Positions 24,101 to 34,100 of a stretch of DNA of 64,000 nucleotides are shown one piece after another. The stretch is from Solea solea (taxonomy: Eukaryota > Chordata > Actinopteri > Pleuronectiformes > Soleidae). The position numbers were made by a program, and so were the translations under genes. Each line of letters starts with the position of its first letter. The stretch's first letter is position 1. The notes below the pieces were generated by a model. It worked only from the letters and a program-made list of their open reading frames with translations, had not been told where the DNA came from and made no database searches. The stretch covers positions 17,679,458 through 17,743,457 of the forward strand of contig NC_081146.1 of the NCBI RefSeq assembly GCF_958295425.1, in the 5' to 3' direction.

Positions 24101-27100
24101 TTAAATGGTTAGTTCAGACCTTCACATCAGACTGACTCTATAACTCTAACCCAGTCAGGCTCATATTTGTGAACTCCAGCTCTAGCTCCATCCATCATTT
24201 TTTCTTTCTCAGACTATCACTTCCACCGCTGGGTCACACCATAAATAAACACTTGGCTTCTCTTCCTGTTCCACTCATGCTCTTCCCCGTCCATCTGCTG
24301 CTCACCTGTCCTCCAGCAGCCTGGTCATGCAGCTTTGGCAGTGGAAGCAATAAGTCTCATTTGCCCGGAGTGCCTCCATCACGGTGACAGGAGCCTCTGT
24401 GGAGAGCCAAAGGCAAGAGAATGAATGAGCCACACTAGGAAAAGGGGTAGTAACCTTGTATTACAGAGAGCAAAGTTGATCAAATACCGAGTGGTGACAG
24501 TTGCTTGGATCAAGAGCAGGCAATCAGGCTAATTTGGTTTGGTCTCGCACCAGTAACCGAAGGAAAATTTCAGGAAATGCCACATGACGGAGCGAGCAGC
24601 GACTCAGGAGTGAACACTTTATGATAGGAAATCAATTCCAAACATAAAGGGAGTACTTTTGTGAGTCCCAATAACCATCACATGAGGGCCTCTGAATATC
24701 CTGAGGTCAAAATCTACACCGTCACCGTCTCAGATGACCAAGTGACTCATTCCAATTAATTCAAAACAGACACTAAGCTCTAAATAGCAACCAAAAAGAC
24801 TTTGATCTCTTCATGGCACAGAGGAGCACAGCAACGCAGAGGGACCTTCCCACATGTCTGGATGCGTCTCCTCTCTCTCTCTCTCTCCTCCTGGATATTA
24901 CCTTCGTCTGGGCTCCGTGCAACAGTGATGCGCAGTCTGTAATGCAGCTCCTTATCACGCGATTCTCCCGCTGGTGTCGGAATGCAGGAGCCCTGCTCCA
25001 AGGCGACTCCTGCTGGCAAAGCCAGGCTCAGCTCACCGCGCAGAGTCTGGATGCAGAGGGACGAATCTCCACCTGTGACAACCACATCAGCAGGACGCCT
25101 GGCTACAGCTTTCCTGGAGGGCAGACAGCAACACGGGCTTTTAACTACGACACCTACAGATAGACGATACTATATAATAATTAAGCTACTATCTTTTCAA
25201 ATCAGTTCATCATTTTAGTCATTTTTAGTCAAGACAAAATACCAAACATCTGCTTATTCTGACATGTAATGACTTTCTTTGCTGATGTTGGTCTGTTGGT
25301 CAAATAAAACGCACAACATGTTTGAAATGAATTGAAATGTTCTTTCAGTATTTTTACTAAGAAAATCAGTTATCATAATTTGTGATGATATCTCGTTTTT
25401 GCTGATTCTTTTTTATTTCAGATTTCTTACAAAATTCCATCAAAAGTGAAATAATAAGAAATCAAGGTGAAATAACTATCGATAAAAATGCCTGGCTTAA
25501 AAGTTATGCAGTTAGTTACATAGTGCAATCTTTCTTTGATTTGAGATGCTGTAACTGTGAATGTTTCTCATCTTCAATTAGAAAACTGCAGCGATGAATC
25601 ATCAACTATAAAAATGATTAGTCATCTCAGGTTTTGACCCCAGGACTAGAGTTACTGGGTAATTTTATAGTCCCAGTTCTGCTCATTAAGTCAGCCAATC
25701 GTCGCCCCCTCGTAACTTCTCCAAGACGCACGTATTCAGGGGGATCTCGAGATTAATCTTGTACAGTAAGGGTATTATTAAATGTGGAACAAAATGTTTT
25801 GGAGTGAGAGCAAAATCAGGTAAAAGTGAGTCCAGAGCGTAATACAATTAGCTTCCACAAATAAAATGCCACTTCATTCATACGTATGACCTCCAATTTT
25901 TAGCTGAGTCGTGCTGTCTCAGCTAAAGGAAAGGGAAGAGTAATGACTGAACGGAATTATGAAGGCCACTGTGGCTTACGGGGACATAGATTTAACTGAA
26001 CAATGAACTGAGCAGCTCCTCCGGTTATAGGACAGTACTTTACACTGACAGTCCCTGTAATTGGTTGTGGAGATGATCTTAAATTTGAGCAGCTTAAAGG
26101 TGTAATATGCAACATTCTGTCTCACACGATATCAGAAAACAAGTGGTGGTGTGAGACATCACACTCCTCATCTGCGTGTTTGTTACTGGGGCCTCGGTTT
26201 TTGTTGCCAGTCTGGTCGTTGCATTTGAGCACTGGAAATGCCAGACCCTGTATCAGTTTCATTTCACCGTAATCGATTACTAAATGAATCATCAACTATT
26301 TTGATAATCGAGTCACGAGTTTTGAACAAGTTTTCCTGATTTTTTTTTTTTTTTGCTCCATATAACAAAGATCATCATTTCCAGGTTTGTGAAACATTTT
26401 CTGTCATTTTATGGACCAAACAAGTGCTCGATTAATTGTGAAAATAAAACAGATTAACCGATTATGAAAATAATCGTTTGTTGCAGCCCTAATACATACA
26501 TACACATCGGACTGAAGACTAAGCGTATGAGCAATAGACACAGTGAGCAATGAGAGTAGTTCTAGTGACTCCCAGGATTAACTTAGAAAGAATGTATTGA
26601 ATGCTACAATCGTCTACTGAAAATCAATAAAAAAACATTTCTCTTATATTCCTGCTCTGAGACATACAGTATGTGTGTTTGTGGTATTTATTTTCTTTCT
26701 GGTGAGAATAGTTTGTCTTAACCTCCCTTCACATAACATCCAATTCTATTTTAGTTGTTGAACACGCAGGTATGTGAGGTGACAATATGAGGAGTCCCAC
26801 AATTCTGTGTCACTTCTTGTCAAATCTCTTCAGCTCCATCTAGTGTTATTAAATATGTACTTTCAACTTTCAGTAGGTGTAGGCAAGCAACCCATCACTT
26901 TGGGCCTGATCTGATTGGTCTGTACATATAGGGTACTTACATTATGCATTGAGAATTAAAATTTAAGTAATTATGATGTGGACTTCACTAAGAAAGTCCA
27001 TGAGTTTATGGTTATTATGTGACCTTGGCAGAGTTTCATTACACCCTGCATTACGGATTGATTCATTTACTGTAGATTAGAATTTAGTGACCACCTTGGG

Positions 27101-27870
27101 TAAATCCACTTGTTACAGCAGCAATGGGACAGATTAGAAAAGTGACATGAACACAAAAAAGGAATAGGATAGGCAATAAAGATAAAATAAGAAAGAAATT
27201 GAAAAAAGCAAAAATAGTACAAGGGCTGTAATAATTATTCTATTATTATTCAATTATTAAATTAATCATCAATTATTTTGATAATTGATTAATCAGTTTG
27301 AGTGAATGTTTTTTATAATTTAAACTGAATCATTTTCCAGGTTCGACAAACACAGATGGACATTATTCAAAACTTTCTCACATTTTATGGACCAAGAAAT
27401 TACTCGATTAATAGAGAAAATAATCGAGATTGATCGATGACGAAAATAATCGTTAGTTGCAGCCCTAGATGGTTGCCTCATTTACACATCTCACACAATG
27501 GTAAACTAAGTAGGCAATGATTTATACTTTTATAGTGTTTTACACAGATGGGATATAAAATAAGATGGAGACGAGGATGATGATGATGATGCAGTAATGA
27601 AACACTGCGCTAAAAACTTCTATAAAACACCATAAAAGAAGAAGAAGAAGGAGCTATTTATTATGCTAACATAGCAACTTAGCTTAGCTAGCACAGCTAC
27701 ACTATAAATAATATTGTCAGTACATACACCGTTACCAAAATACTGAATAAACGAAGTAGTTTTAGAAATAATAATCACCCGACAATGAGGAGTCCACTCT
27801 GCAGCCTTTTTCTCAGCTCTAAAAACACTTCCAGCACATGTGTTGTGCTTGTTTCCTCCAGGTCTGCCAT
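14964..27870 (-). CDS. ube3d: E3 ubiquitin-protein ligase E3D (HECT-like), spliced, 9 coding exons
   Basis: Coding exons in transcript order: 27779-27870, 24902-25113, 24306-24396, 22616-22835, 21793-21865, 21623-21704, 20352-20460, 18813-18979, 14964-15144. They sum to 1,227 nt, giving 408 residues plus TGA, with phases agreeing at every junction (human UBE3D is about 389). Recognisable blocks: N-terminal VFLELRKRLQSGLLIV (residues 15-30); Cys-rich TYCFHCQSC (C118, C121, C124); RVLPLPNGNW (136-145); WCCHPDPF (152-159); YCKSCSSVLGE (215-225); and C-terminal GHPVVLP and LPGSMRHMRSYEV. The close C-x2-C pairs look metal-binding. The family is known as UBE2C-binding HECT-like ligases, and human UBE3D and yeast Ipa1 stabilise the mRNA 3'-end nuclease CPSF73; here that role is inferred. 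The intron between exons 6 and 7 appears to use a GC donor. The gene lies head-to-head with dop1a, as in mammals. Confidence 0.93.
15163..15184 (+). repeat. (AC)n microsatellite at a ube3d splice acceptor
   Basis: About 11 AC units, lying some 20 bases from the acceptor of the ube3d last coding exon. On the transcribed strand it is a GT tract inside the intron. Confidence 0.9.
16395..16565 (-). repeat. Teleost SINE-like repeat, copy B (diverged)
   Basis: AGACAAACAACCATTCGCAC and AATCTGCATGTTTTTGGGCC are the reverse-strand hallmarks shared with the 14.6-kb copy. The forward copy at 57.7 kb has the matching ends. Confidence 0.65.
16578..16695. repeat. Possible diverged DNA-transposon end
   Basis: AATCGATTTGATTGTGATTC, ATCGTTTTAATACGATT and GATACGATCC resemble the CGAT-rich subterminal sequence of common fish hAT-like MITEs. 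Borders are not visible. Confidence 0.4.
17125..18066. repeat. MITE-like element, possibly split by an internal insertion
   Basis: The left part (17130-17215) has GCTGCATGATTTGGTAAAAT and GCGATTATTTCGTCAG. The right part (about 17930-18066) has GCGCTGCATAATTTCACC and ends in CAATCAATTATGCAGCCC. Together these look like the two arms of a 'gggctgcacaatt...' element with complementary ends. The middle (about 17225-17790) contains a different repeat-like block with GTGATTGGCCAGGTACCTGG and GTGACGTAAT. Nesting is an inference. Confidence 0.5.
19330..19425 (+). repeat. Retroposon 3' tail fragment (ube3d intron)
   Basis: TTTTCCCTTGGGACAATAAA, followed by a GTTTAT stretch, matches the end of common fish retroposons ('aatttccc..gggatcaataaagt'). 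The reverse-oriented equivalents are at 3.9 kb and 31.3 kb. Confidence 0.6.
20689..20752 (+). repeat. Imperfect AT-rich trinucleotide repeat
   Basis: Mixed ATT/ATC and AAT/GAT units in the ube3d intron between exons 7 and 8. They are arranged as two partly complementary halves that could form a hairpin. Confidence 0.8.
21623..21704 (-). CDS. ube3d: ube3d exon 6, likely GC splice donor
   Basis: The acceptor TTACAG precedes codons for MLKLYFTQVVVET, matching the family block K(F/L)Y-TE(I/V)(I/V)(I/V). To keep the phase required by the next exon (A|TCC, giving RSLFVERT), the exon must end two bases into a codon. The only fitting donor is ACAG|GCAGGT, a GC-AG type. The GT donors nearby (for example CAG|GTTTTT) break the reading frame of exon 7. 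Confidence 0.75.
22094..22123 (+). repeat. (TA)n microsatellite
   Basis: About 12 TA/AT units in the ube3d intron between exons 4 and 5. Confidence 0.9.
23525..23880. repeat. Possible Tc1-like fragment (ube3d intron)
   Basis: ATGGACAAAATAATGGAAAC followed by ACCTG resembles the terminal sequence of a common fish Tc1-like element. The rest (cysteine- and alanine-rich reverse ORF of 113 codons) carries no transposase motif. The other end is not visible. Confidence 0.4.
26271..26493 (-). mobile_element. MITE (AATCGATTA family), copy 1
   Basis: It contains ATCAACTATTTTGATAATCG, a poly(T) run, TTTTATGGACCAAACAAGTG and ends in TTGTTGCAGCCCT. These are the reverse-strand landmarks of a dispersed fish non-autonomous DNA transposon with AGGGCTGCAAC ends. 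Its left terminal repeat is degraded. Confidence 0.75.
27222..27466 (-). mobile_element. MITE (AATCGATTA family), copy 2
   Basis: Both ends are present: left AGGGCTGTAATAATTATT, and right ATAATCGTTAGTTGCAGCCCT read on the opposite strand, giving imperfect terminal inverted repeats. The interior has ATCATCAATTATTTTGATAA and TTTTATGGACCAAGAAATTA, as in copy 1. Confidence 0.8.
27779..27870 (-). CDS. ube3d: ube3d first coding exon
   Basis: The ATG at 27870-27868 opens MADLEETSTTHVLEVFLEL, which aligns with the vertebrate UBE3D N-terminus (a short variable leader, then VFLEV/LR--LQS). The exon is only 92 nt and ends in a phase-2 donor, GG|GTGATT, matching the phase-2 acceptor at 25113. A plausible acceptor (TTTTCACAG) lies at 27898-27905 on the minus strand just upstream of the ATG. 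The 5' UTR may therefore be spliced from a more distal first exon near the 29-kb promoter. The downstream intron of about 2.7 kb contains two MITE copies. Confidence 0.9.
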
Positions 27871-27879
27871 TCAGTCAGC

Positions 27880-28950
27880 GTAAATATTAACGATAATCTG
27901 TGAAAATGCAATCCAATAATCAAACCTCACTTTAACTGGGTGTGTTCGGATTGTGTCACTCTCAGGAAAAAGGACACAAGGGTGAATGTATCTCTTGACT
28001 AAAGAGGTTTATGCATTCAAATGTTGGTACATCATGTCTGCAGCAGCGTGACGATACTAAACCGGTGTGAAGTACAGGTTTGTAAGACAGAAGAAACATC
28101 CGGTCACATATTTCAAAATAAAATTAATTTTCTATTTACCAATTTTATTTCATGTTGAATTTATAGGCCTGTTGTACGTGAGCTTCCTCTGGTGGTACTT
28201 CTGGAATACTGTTCTTCTGTTCTACTGTACATAACAGGGATCAGAGTGGAGCTGAGGGATATCGACCAAAAATTAAACAGATAACAATAAATAAATTAGT
28301 TAATTATATTATATTATATTAGAGTCACCTTATCTCTCACTCCATCTTAATCTAATTTCTCTATACCAGTGTGTAGGCCTATTTCCACCACTGTATTTGT
28401 ATTACAGTAATGGATGACTGGAAAATTGTACAACAATAAAAACAACGCATACAATTGTACAAAGAAAATTGAGAAAAGAAAACAACAGAAAACAGAAGAA
28501 AACAGAAATATCAAACCAACAGAAAAACAATGTACATTAATCCTTCACAAAGAGAATATGATAGAGATTCACAGTTTTTCCACTCCTCTTTGAGTCAATG
28601 AACTTAAAGGTCTTAATGCAATCATCAAACTCATGTAGAAAAGCAGTGCATTTAGAAACCTTTATCAGCCTACATTTATGTACATGAAATTTACTACACA
28701 TGATTTAGAACAAAATCTAAATGATTTTTATTAGTCTTAAAGTATCTAATAACATTTTTGCAACTAATTAAAATGAGTACTCCACAATATATGATTTGTC
28801 AGATGAGCCAAAACATTATTTGAGTATGTATAATTCCATGTTACAAAGGCTACATTTGCTTTCTATGTCTATGAATTTGGAAATTGGTATAGTATATTAT
28901 TGTAGTATATATTTAGTAGAATTTTAATACGTACACGTAGCAGTGATTTA
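27880..28950. other. Spacer between ube3d exon 1 and the promoter
   Basis: AT-rich, with no coding signal. It may be the first intron of ube3d if that transcript starts near 29 kb, or plain upstream sequence if ube3d starts close to its ATG. Confidence 0.5.
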
Positions 28951-28959
28951 ACTTTTATT

Positions 28960-29040
28960 TAGAAGACAAATTACGCCACTTCCGCTGGGGTACAGCCGGT
29001 GACGTGACGTCGCGCAGACACGGAAGAGCAGTTGGACGCT
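28960..29040. promoter_or_regulatory. Candidate bidirectional promoter, ube3d / dop1a
   Basis: An abrupt CpG-rich block in AT-rich surroundings. It carries two overlapping CRE-like half-palindromes (TGACGTGA at 29000-29007 and TGACGTCG at 29005-29012) and ETS-type cores in both directions (ACTTCCG at 28978-28984 and CGGAAG at 29021-29026). No TATA box is seen. ETS plus CRE sites in a CpG-rich, TATA-less block are typical of housekeeping divergent promoters. Transcription start sites cannot be read from the sequence. Confidence 0.6.
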
Positions 29041-29408
29041 GTGGTTGGTTGGACTGTAGGAGGCTAAAGCTGCAGTGCTGCATCTACCAGACGTCTCTCG
29101 CCCCACGAGCTAATGATGCGCCCGTCTCTGTTTATTAACTCCTAGCACATTGACAAGTAACAACATGTAGAATGTAATCGACTATTGTCTGTTTCCAACG
29201 CCTTCCCGTTAAAGGAAACGGACTTGTGTGAATGAGAGGGCTGACAATAGCAGCAGAGTCGGGGCCCTGAATCTCCATCATTAGAACAACCTGCTACCAA
29301 CGTTAGCAAGCTGCCATATAAGACATATTATTTTCGTTGTCAGCCGGTTTTAACGCTTCCAGTCGGTAACATGGATGAATGACATTGGCTGAGTTGTGTC
29401 GTATCACG
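29041..29408 (+). other. dop1a: dop1a non-coding exon 1 (5' UTR)
   Basis: The exon end is set by the donor ATCACG|GTAAGA. The 5' border is approximate. It carries several very short upstream ORFs: 29113-29145 (MMRPSLFINS), start-stop elements ATGTAG at 29165-29170 and ATGTAA at 29172-29177, 29232-29270, 29371-29382 (ATGGATGAATGA) and the overlapping 29375-29392. All close before the main start. Confidence 0.6.
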
Positions 29409-29774
29409 GTAAGATTTTCCATCACCTTGACTTCATTGTGTTTTTACGTGTCATGTACGTGAATGTTAGCCGATATCACCTGACCTAGCTTAGATACGAG
29501 GTATCTGTTAGCGTTACTCTCACGGTTATCTCCCACTCAAACAAACAAAAGCTGTGACGCTCATGGTAATATGTCCACATTCTTTATTTAGAATCTTATT
29601 CAGGAGTCTTGTGCAGCGTTATTACTTGTCACACAGTGATGACTATGTATGACAGGTGTTTTTCACCTGCTCCATGTTGACATTGTCAGATGTGACTCCA
29701 GGTTGTTTACTTACTCACACATAGAGACACATTTAATTTAGTTGTTTTTTCCCCAATTCAAACTCTATCAAAGA

Positions 29775-30036
29775 CTTACAAGAAGACAGTCAAAGCTGGC
29801 AAAAAGGGAGACGTATACATAATTAATCAAATACGATTCACCAATTTGTTTTAATGACTCCTGTTATAAGGAGTGAAGAAACCAGGTTATATTCACATTT
29901 AAGAAGTTGAAAAATCTGAAAGTCTGTCTTACTCCTTTAAAAACACTCAAACCGATTGATTGTTTATCAAAATAGTTGATGATTCATTTAGTAATCGATT
30001 AATAATCCATATGTTGAGTAATTGTTTCAGCTCTAG
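29775..30036 (+). mobile_element. MITE (AATCGATTA family), copy 3
   Basis: ATATTCACATTTAAGAAGTT, CACTCAAACCGATTGATTG, ATCAAAATAGTTGATGATTC and a final TTGTTTCAGCTCTA match the same family as copies 1 and 2, but in the opposite orientation. It lies in dop1a 5' UTR intron 1. Confidence 0.7.
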
Positions 30037-30323
30037 TTTGAAGCACATACGAGAAAAAGAACATGAATTATTGCATTTAAGTATTTTTTATACCTCTAGT
30101 GTTTTGTGTAACTTTGCAAATGGAGCTGCATCATTTTAGATATATGTCCAACAATAAAGGAAGTTATCAATCTATCTTCTCTTCTCGTATATAGGCTGTG
30201 TGTCACCAGTGATTACTGATTGTGAATGAGTACTAAAATCAGCCTTTATGATATTGTTTGAAAACCCATCGAGGTGACTCTTTTTCTCTCTCTACTGTCT
30301 GTGTTTGTGTTCTTTCACTGCAG

Positions 30324-30359
30324 ACATTTTGATATGTCACAGCAGGAAGAAGCATAGAC
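30324..30359 (+). other. dop1a: dop1a non-coding exon 2 (candidate)
   Basis: A 36-nt block framed by a good acceptor (TTTCACTGCAG) and donor (AGAC|GTGAGT). It contains one complete upstream ORF, 30334-30357 (MSQQEEA and stop). No coding continuity with exon 3 is possible, so it would be untranslated if used. Confidence 0.5.
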
Positions 30360-31083
30360 GTGAGTGGTAATGTTAATTAGTAATGGCTCACCAATGTGGT
30401 TTTCTGTGAACTGGTGCTGAGCCATTGGTTAATGATGTTTGTTCCTTTGTTTTCCCCTGCTGTGATAAATCAAAATGTCTACCATGGAATAGTCTAAATC
30501 CTTGCTCAATGGAGAGAGCCTGTGATGAAAATGAGCCCCTCTTAGATTTGACATACATACATTTTAAAGGGCATCTATCATGTAATGTTTAACTGGCCAA
30601 CAAGAAGGGCAGGCTGTTATGACTGCCTTGTGATGTGAAAGCAGACAACATTCTTCTCACTGTTCACAGCTGTTGTCACTGCAATGAATGTTTTTCAGTG
30701 ACATTCCCATGTAGGAGTTGACACAGTGGCAGCATTGAGGGAAAGTTGATGACTGCTCCCCTTCTGCAGACCTTTAGGTCATGCTATGACTCAGCTTGTC
30801 GTCACATGTCATGCTTCCTTCCTAAACGCATTAAAACAAAGATAGTGTTGGCTGCTCCTATCAGATTATCTTCCCTGATGATTTATATGACTCAGGCTGT
30901 TGAAACAACTCCAGTGACACCTACGCACTCTTAGGGCACATAATGTAAACATATTTGCGGTGACATTTTGCTTGATGGTCAAGCATGAAGATGACTTGTC
31001 TTAAAATTACGATCTCTGGGTACTTGTCATCTCCTTGGTCTCATGTTTCTCACCTCTCCTTTGTTTTGTGTCCTTTGTTGCAG

Positions 31084-31141
31084 GTGTGATGTATATATGT
31101 GTCCGCTGTGTTTTACATTAGCATAAAAACCACACAGGAGA
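31084..31141 (+). other. dop1a: dop1a 5' UTR part of the start-codon exon
   Basis: It follows the acceptor TTTGTTGCAG. It holds another short upstream ORF, 31089-31121 (MYICVRCVLH and stop), ending 20 bases before the main ATG at 31142, whose context is GGAGAATGA. Confidence 0.75.
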
Positions 31142-34100
31142 ATGAATGCAGAGGAAGTGGAGCTGCTCGGTGACTCCAAGTACAGGAACTATGTGGCAGC
31201 AGTGGACAAAGCCCTCAAGAACTTTGAGTACTCCAGTGAGTGGGCAGATCTCATCTCTGCACTGGGGAAACTTAACAAGGTAAAATATCAGACGGGCTCA
31301 CACAGCTCGCTTTCGTTCAGTTATAGTTCAGAGCTTTATTGTCCCTCGAGGGGACATTTCTTTTGCCATTGTTGCTACAACACCAATAAAACACAATCAA
31401 AGAAACGCAACAAACAAGGACGTAGGACAGCATAGACTCACACAGGACAATCAAACCAATCATTACACTGCACCATGACACATAGCAGATGAGGCAAATA
31501 TATATACTGTATATATGCACAGTCAGTCTGCGTGTCTCATTGTAACAATTTTATTTATTTTTTTTAAATATTCCATCTCAGGTTTTGCAGAACAATGCAA
31601 AATATCAAGTTGTTCCCAAGAAGCTGACGATAGGTAAAAGGCTGGCTCAATGTCTCCACCCCGCTCTACCCAGCGGGGTCCACCGCAAAGCTTTGGAGAC
31701 CTACGAGATCATCTTCAAGATCATTGGCCCCAAGAGGCTAGCCAAAGATCTCTTTCTGTACAGGTAATGGTGTGCTTCTCAGCACAGCAACTGAAAAATA
31801 AATCTCAACACACTGCTGGTATTGGATCATAAAACACCTTCTTCCTCTCTGCAGCGCTGGGCTCTTCCCTTTACTCTCCAATGCTGCTATGTCTGTGAAG
31901 CCTGTGCTGCTTGGGCTCTATGAGACCTACTACCTGCCCCTGGGGAAGACTCTGAAACCAGGCCTACAGGGGCTTCTGACTGGGGTCCTGCCTGGTCTGG
32001 AGGAGGGCTCGGAATACTATGACAGGTGAGAGGAGTAGAAACGGGAAGAAAAACTCTCAGAAGGTTTTTAACTTGGCATCAGAACTGGCCATTAGGAGAA
32101 AACATTATATCATTATGGGGAAATGGAATTGATTGCAGATTTTATGAATGATACATGAGATATGAGTCATTGCAAGATTAATATTTTAAATAGAAGATAG
32201 TGTACAACTTCGGTCTCTGCCTGGAATCTTCAAACTCTCTTTTGTGAGAAATATCTGGATTCCATCACTTCCATAATAACTGTTACTGATACATATAAAT
32301 TAGTTGCTGTTTATATGTATATATGAACATTTTTGGAGAAATAATATAGAAAAAATATTGTAGTTATCACAGTAGTCCTAAGTTTTAGATCACCCTTATT
32401 TTCACAGTTGTTATTGAAATTTAAGTAGCTTAAGGTGCATTGACCGTCACATGGTACAAAGATAAGCTGAAAACTGACCCACGTAAAAAAAAAAAACACA
32501 TTTAAAATGCAACATGTCCTTAATGTTATTAACATCACCTGTGCTTTTAAAGTTCTGAATGTTCTTTTCTTTTCTTTTTTACTTCTGACAAAATACCGTT
32601 ATTCACACAGTTGCGTTATTTTAACAGATTCTTGCTGCCATTTCCTGTCAGGTCTCTCTCTTTCAGTTGTTTTCTTTGTATCTTAAAGTTGCACTTGAAT
32701 TGCAAAACATTACACACAGTGATTCTTTTTTCCTTTTCATCCCATTGGTAGGGCTGAACCATGAACCAAATCAGTGCAATTAGTAAATTGCATATTTTGA
32801 TGGTGTCATGTGATCCATATTTATACATTTGCACCTGCAGACATTATTATAATTAATGAGGAAAGTGAACTGAAGCTTCACAGTGAGACTTAAGTGGTCT
32901 CATAAACAGCAGTGAGTGAAATCATCAGTCATGAATGATACCCTTAGAAACAGTGTGTGCACTAAGGTCAGTGTAACCCAGAGAGGTTTAATCAGCAGTA
33001 AAATACACATGCCTCTGAGAATCAGTCGTCAATCGACAACAAATATTCATAAGATGTTTCATTTTTTATGTCAAAATGATCTAAGCAGTACAAAGGTACA
33101 AAACAACCCACTTTCAACATCACACAAAGCACAACTGCTACCACCGCAAAGCAATTACTGCAATAGGACAGTAATTACACAAAAAGGATGATCTCAAACC
33201 CACAACCCTTTGACTAATCTATACCATTGTGTGAGGGTTATGAGAATGGAACATTTCGAAAACTGGGTCTCAAGTTTGCTTTGCAGATGCATTGCATGTT
33301 TACATTGCTATGTTACTATGTTACTGTCCGTGTTTGTTACAGAACCAACACCCTGTTGGAAAAGGTGGCTGCAGCGGTGGAGCAGTCGGCCTTCTACAGT
33401 GCCTTGTGGGGCAGCATCCTGACCAGCCCTGCTGTGCGTCTCCCCGGCATCTCCTTTGTTCTCCTGCACCTCAATCGCAAACTCTCCATGGAGGACCAAC
33501 TCTATGTCATAGGCAGTGACATTGAGCTCATGGTACGTGAGAGAGATAAAAGGGGATTTGCACACCTTACAGCAGGGCTGAACCTTATATTGAAACAGTT
33601 CATATCCTCAGGTTCTTATCCTTGTATTAGAGTATAGTAGTTATAGATAGTGTGATGGTGTCATGTGGTAATGCTCCATCACTGTTTGTAAATCTTATAC
33701 CCAGTGAATATTGGACTGAAGTAAAATGTCTGTCTCACAAATCACAAATACTTATACTGCTCCACCTTCATGCTAAACATCAGTTGATTATTGTTGCTGT
33801 TGTGGTGATTTGCTTTACTGAGCAGCAGTGCAGGGATTTAATTGAGCATTATTTTTTATTAGTGTCTGGAATAAATTTGGAAAACGAATCTACAACACAG
33901 TTTAACTAACACAGAAAAAACAGTTGAAGAGGCAGTTTAACAGAAAAAGTGGTGGCAAGAGAGTTGATAATAAGACATAATTGATTAAAGACGTTCGTGA
34001 TGGGGCTCAGTGCAGGTTTATCTTGAGTCACTGTGTCAGTCTGAATGTTTTTGGGTTTTTTTTCTCTTTCCTGACCCCAGGTGGAGGCGGTCAGTACCTC

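Larger units (their letters stand above)
25114..27778 (-). other. ube3d intron 1
   Basis: About 2.7 kb, AT-rich, with two reverse-oriented copies of a TAATCGATTA-type MITE and a small ATG/GAA repeat patch at about 27570-27655. No additional coding exon is needed to keep the reading frame. Confidence 0.8.

Noticed and set aside
24780..24901. Extension of ube3d exon 2 by the open frame beyond 24902
   Set aside because: The donor GAAG|GTAATA at 24902 keeps phase with exon 3; the extra frame is Arg/Glu-rich CT-repeat translation.
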